DNA from: Spiroplasma endosymbiont of Poecilobothrus nobilitatus
Lineage (GTDB): Bacteria > Bacillota_I > Bacilli_A > Mycoplasmatales > Mycoplasmataceae
Direction of reading: 5' to 3'
Assembly (NCBI RefSeq): GCF_964030655.1
Contig: NZ_OZ034915.1
Coordinates: 124,001 to 188,000 of the forward strand
DNA length: 64,000 nucleotides
Shown: piece after piece, positions 62,594 to 64,000 of the stretch
Layout: every line of letters starts with the position of its first letter
Numbering within the stretch: position 1 is the first letter of the stretch
Position numbers and translations under genes: made by a program
The notes under the pieces: model-generated
The model's input: the letters and a program-made list of their open reading frames with translations, nothing else
Told to the model about the DNA's origin: nothing
The model's database searches: none

Positions 62594-62719
62594 GCAACGC
62601 TTAAAATTTAATATTTTGATGCTTAAAGATGGATACTCTGGATGGGCTACAATTATTAGGGCCATAATTATATAGACTTCAAAATTAAATAAAATTATTA
62701 AGAAAGAAGGAATATAAAA

Positions 62720-62998
62720 ATGGGAAATAAAACTTCATACTCTGAAGAATTTAAAAAACAAATTGTCATGCTATATAAAAATGGTAAAAGTGTTATTAAT
62801 CTAGGACAAGAATATAATTTACCAAAACCAACTATTTATAGTTGAGTTAAAAATTATAATAATTCTGGTTCATTTAAAGCAAAAGACAATCGCACACTAG
62901 AAGAAAATGAAATAATAACTTTACGAAAAGAACTTAAAGACTTGAAAATGGAAAATGACATTTTAAAGCAAGCCGCACTGATAATGGCCAAAAAATAA
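62720..62998 (+). CDS. IS-B copy 4 OrfA
   Basis: 92-aa HTH and leucine-zipper protein, as in copy 3. Confidence 0.85.
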
Positions 62999-63831
62999 CA
63001 ATAATTAATAACAACAAAACAAAATATTCAGTAAGAAAAATATGTAAGATTTTGGGTTTATCAAAATCAACGTATTATTATCAAACTAATAAATGTATTA
63101 ACAAGCAAGTTAATAATTATTAACAAGAAATTATCAGTGCCTTTAATAAAAGTCGCAAAATTTATGGGGCTCGCAAAATTAAAGTTATTTTAAACAGAAA
63201 AGATATCATCTTATCGCGGCGAAAAATCAGATTCTTTATGATCAAAAATAATTTGGTTTCTAAATACACCAAATTAAAATATCATAATCATAAAACAACA
63301 GTCAATAATGACCAAATTAATAATATTTTAAATCGTCAATTTAACAACAAAAAACCTAATGAAGTTATTGTTAGTGATTTAACATATGTTCAAGTTGACG
63401 CTAAATGACATTATATTTGTTTATTAATTGACTTGTTTAATCGTGAAATAATTGGTTATAGTGCTGGGCCGAATAAAACGGCCGAACTGGTCCAACAAGC
63501 TTTTCATAAAATAACACGACCATTAAATCAAATAACTCTATTTCATACTGATCGTGGTAATGAGTTTAAAAATAAAATCATTGATGAAATTTTAATAACT
63601 TTTAATATTAAAAGATCATTAAGCAATAAAGGCTGCCCTTATGATAATGCTGTGGCTGAAACAACTTACAAAACTTTTAAAACTGAATTTATTAAGGGTA
63701 AAAAATTTAAAAATTTAACACAATTAAAATACGAACTTTTTGATTTTGTGCATTGATATAACAATATTAGAATTCATGGCAGTTTAAATTATTTATCTCC
63801 AGTTACTTTTAGAAAACAAATGTCTATATAA
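62995..63831 (+). pseudogene. IS-B copy 4 OrfB with one nonsense codon
   Basis: Sequence as in copy 3, including the TAA near 63120 and intact DDE motifs downstream (open from 63433). Confidence 0.85.
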
Positions 63832-63859
63832 AAAGTGTCCTAAAAAGTGTTGCCATTCC

Positions 63860-64000
63860 AATATAATTCACATGAATAATATATACAAGATGTTATAAAA
63901 TGAAATACATGATATTCAAATCGTAAAGAAAAAGATATAATTAAAAAAATAGTAAATACTTTTTATTAGTACTTACTAAAATGGGTGCACTCTATTCCGT
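63860..64000 (+). mobile_element. IS-A right-end remnant running to the window edge
   Basis: Same junction and sequence as 59049-59182, and the identity continues beyond the IS-A end (CTATTCCGT) up to the last base of the window, so the duplicated tract is longer than the two elements. Confidence 0.8.

Larger units (their letters stand above)
62640..63859 (+). mobile_element. IS-B copy 4
   Basis: 1220 bp. orfA 62720-62998 is intact. orfB (to 63831) has the same TAA as copy 3. Left end GGATGGGC differs by one base from the other copies. Confidence 0.9.

Noticed and set aside
1-64000. CRISPR array
   Set aside because: No series of regularly spaced repeats with unique spacers was found. The ATACTAG array at 40.75 kb has no spacers and the other repeats are dispersed.
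1-64000. tRNA or rRNA genes
   Set aside because: No T-loop-type GGTTCRANNCC motif in a cloverleaf context and no rRNA-like sequence was noticed. A covariance search (tRNAscan-SE) would be decisive.

Overview
The window comes from a Spiroplasma-type mollicute chromosome, most likely near the S. citri / S. poulsonii group. The DNA is very AT-rich. TGA must be read as tryptophan for nearly every gene to stay open (translation table 4): RecA, RNase J, PgsA, the ABC permease and the phage genes all contain in-frame TGA at plausible Trp positions. The species guess is inference; the genetic code is seen directly.

Layout. (1) 1-13.55 kb, minus strand: prophage A, a decayed short-tailed dsDNA phage that runs off the left edge. 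Most large virion genes carry nonsense codons or frameshifts. (2) 13.55-21.4 kb: insertion sequences (IS30-like, IS3-like 'IS-B', ISLre2), a scrap of phage early DNA, a small inverted-repeat element, and a two-gene resident unit (secreted protein plus PTS EIIC). (3) 21.43-39.80 kb: prophage B, an essentially intact relative of prophage A in the opposite orientation. Late genes run on the plus strand: TerS, TerL, 92-aa protein, portal, 1082-aa tail protein, scaffold, major capsid, 312-aa protein, receptor-binding protein and two membrane proteins. A compact early operon runs on the minus strand (RecT, RuvC-like nuclease and small proteins). Both meet at a bidirectional terminator at 35.5 kb. 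(4) 39.8-42.6 kb: small inverted-repeat element, zinc-ribbon transposase remnant, rnj (RNase J). (5) 42.66-44.3 kb: nested IS elements. (6) 44.3-49.9 kb: plasmid-like block with relatively GC-rich codons, flanked by ~190-bp direct repeats, with decayed parA and RHH genes, small membrane proteins and an intact 844-aa adhesin-like propeller protein. (7) 49.9-52.8 kb: further IS elements. (8) 52.85-56.0 kb: SDR, pgsA, frameshifted cinA-like gene, intact recA. (9) 56-59.2 kb: phage and IS remnants. (10) 59.35-62.2 kb: ABC permease and ATPase. (11) 62.4-64 kb: another small element, IS-B and IS-A remnant.

The most interesting content is the comparison of the two prophages. They share long near-identical stretches but are exchanged at discrete modules: the N-terminus of TerS, the C-terminus of the capsid protein, the C-terminus of the receptor-binding protein, and a cargo cassette placed backwards inside the late operon. 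In A the cassette encodes a secreted propeller protein; in B a secreted protein with a possible carbohydrate-binding domain, a coiled coil and a hydrophobic C-terminal segment. Each is paired with a lipoprotein and sits behind a shared leader with a (TA)n tract. In prophage A the cargo genes stay open while most virion genes are broken. The propeller repeat recurs in the adhesin of the plasmid-like block, linking phage cargo to host-surface proteins. No integrase or endolysin is recognisable; the latter suits a wall-less host.

No tRNA, rRNA or CRISPR array was seen. Coordinates were derived by hand translation. Pseudogene calls come from direct comparison of duplicated copies inside the window. 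Family names are from motif recognition, not database searches.
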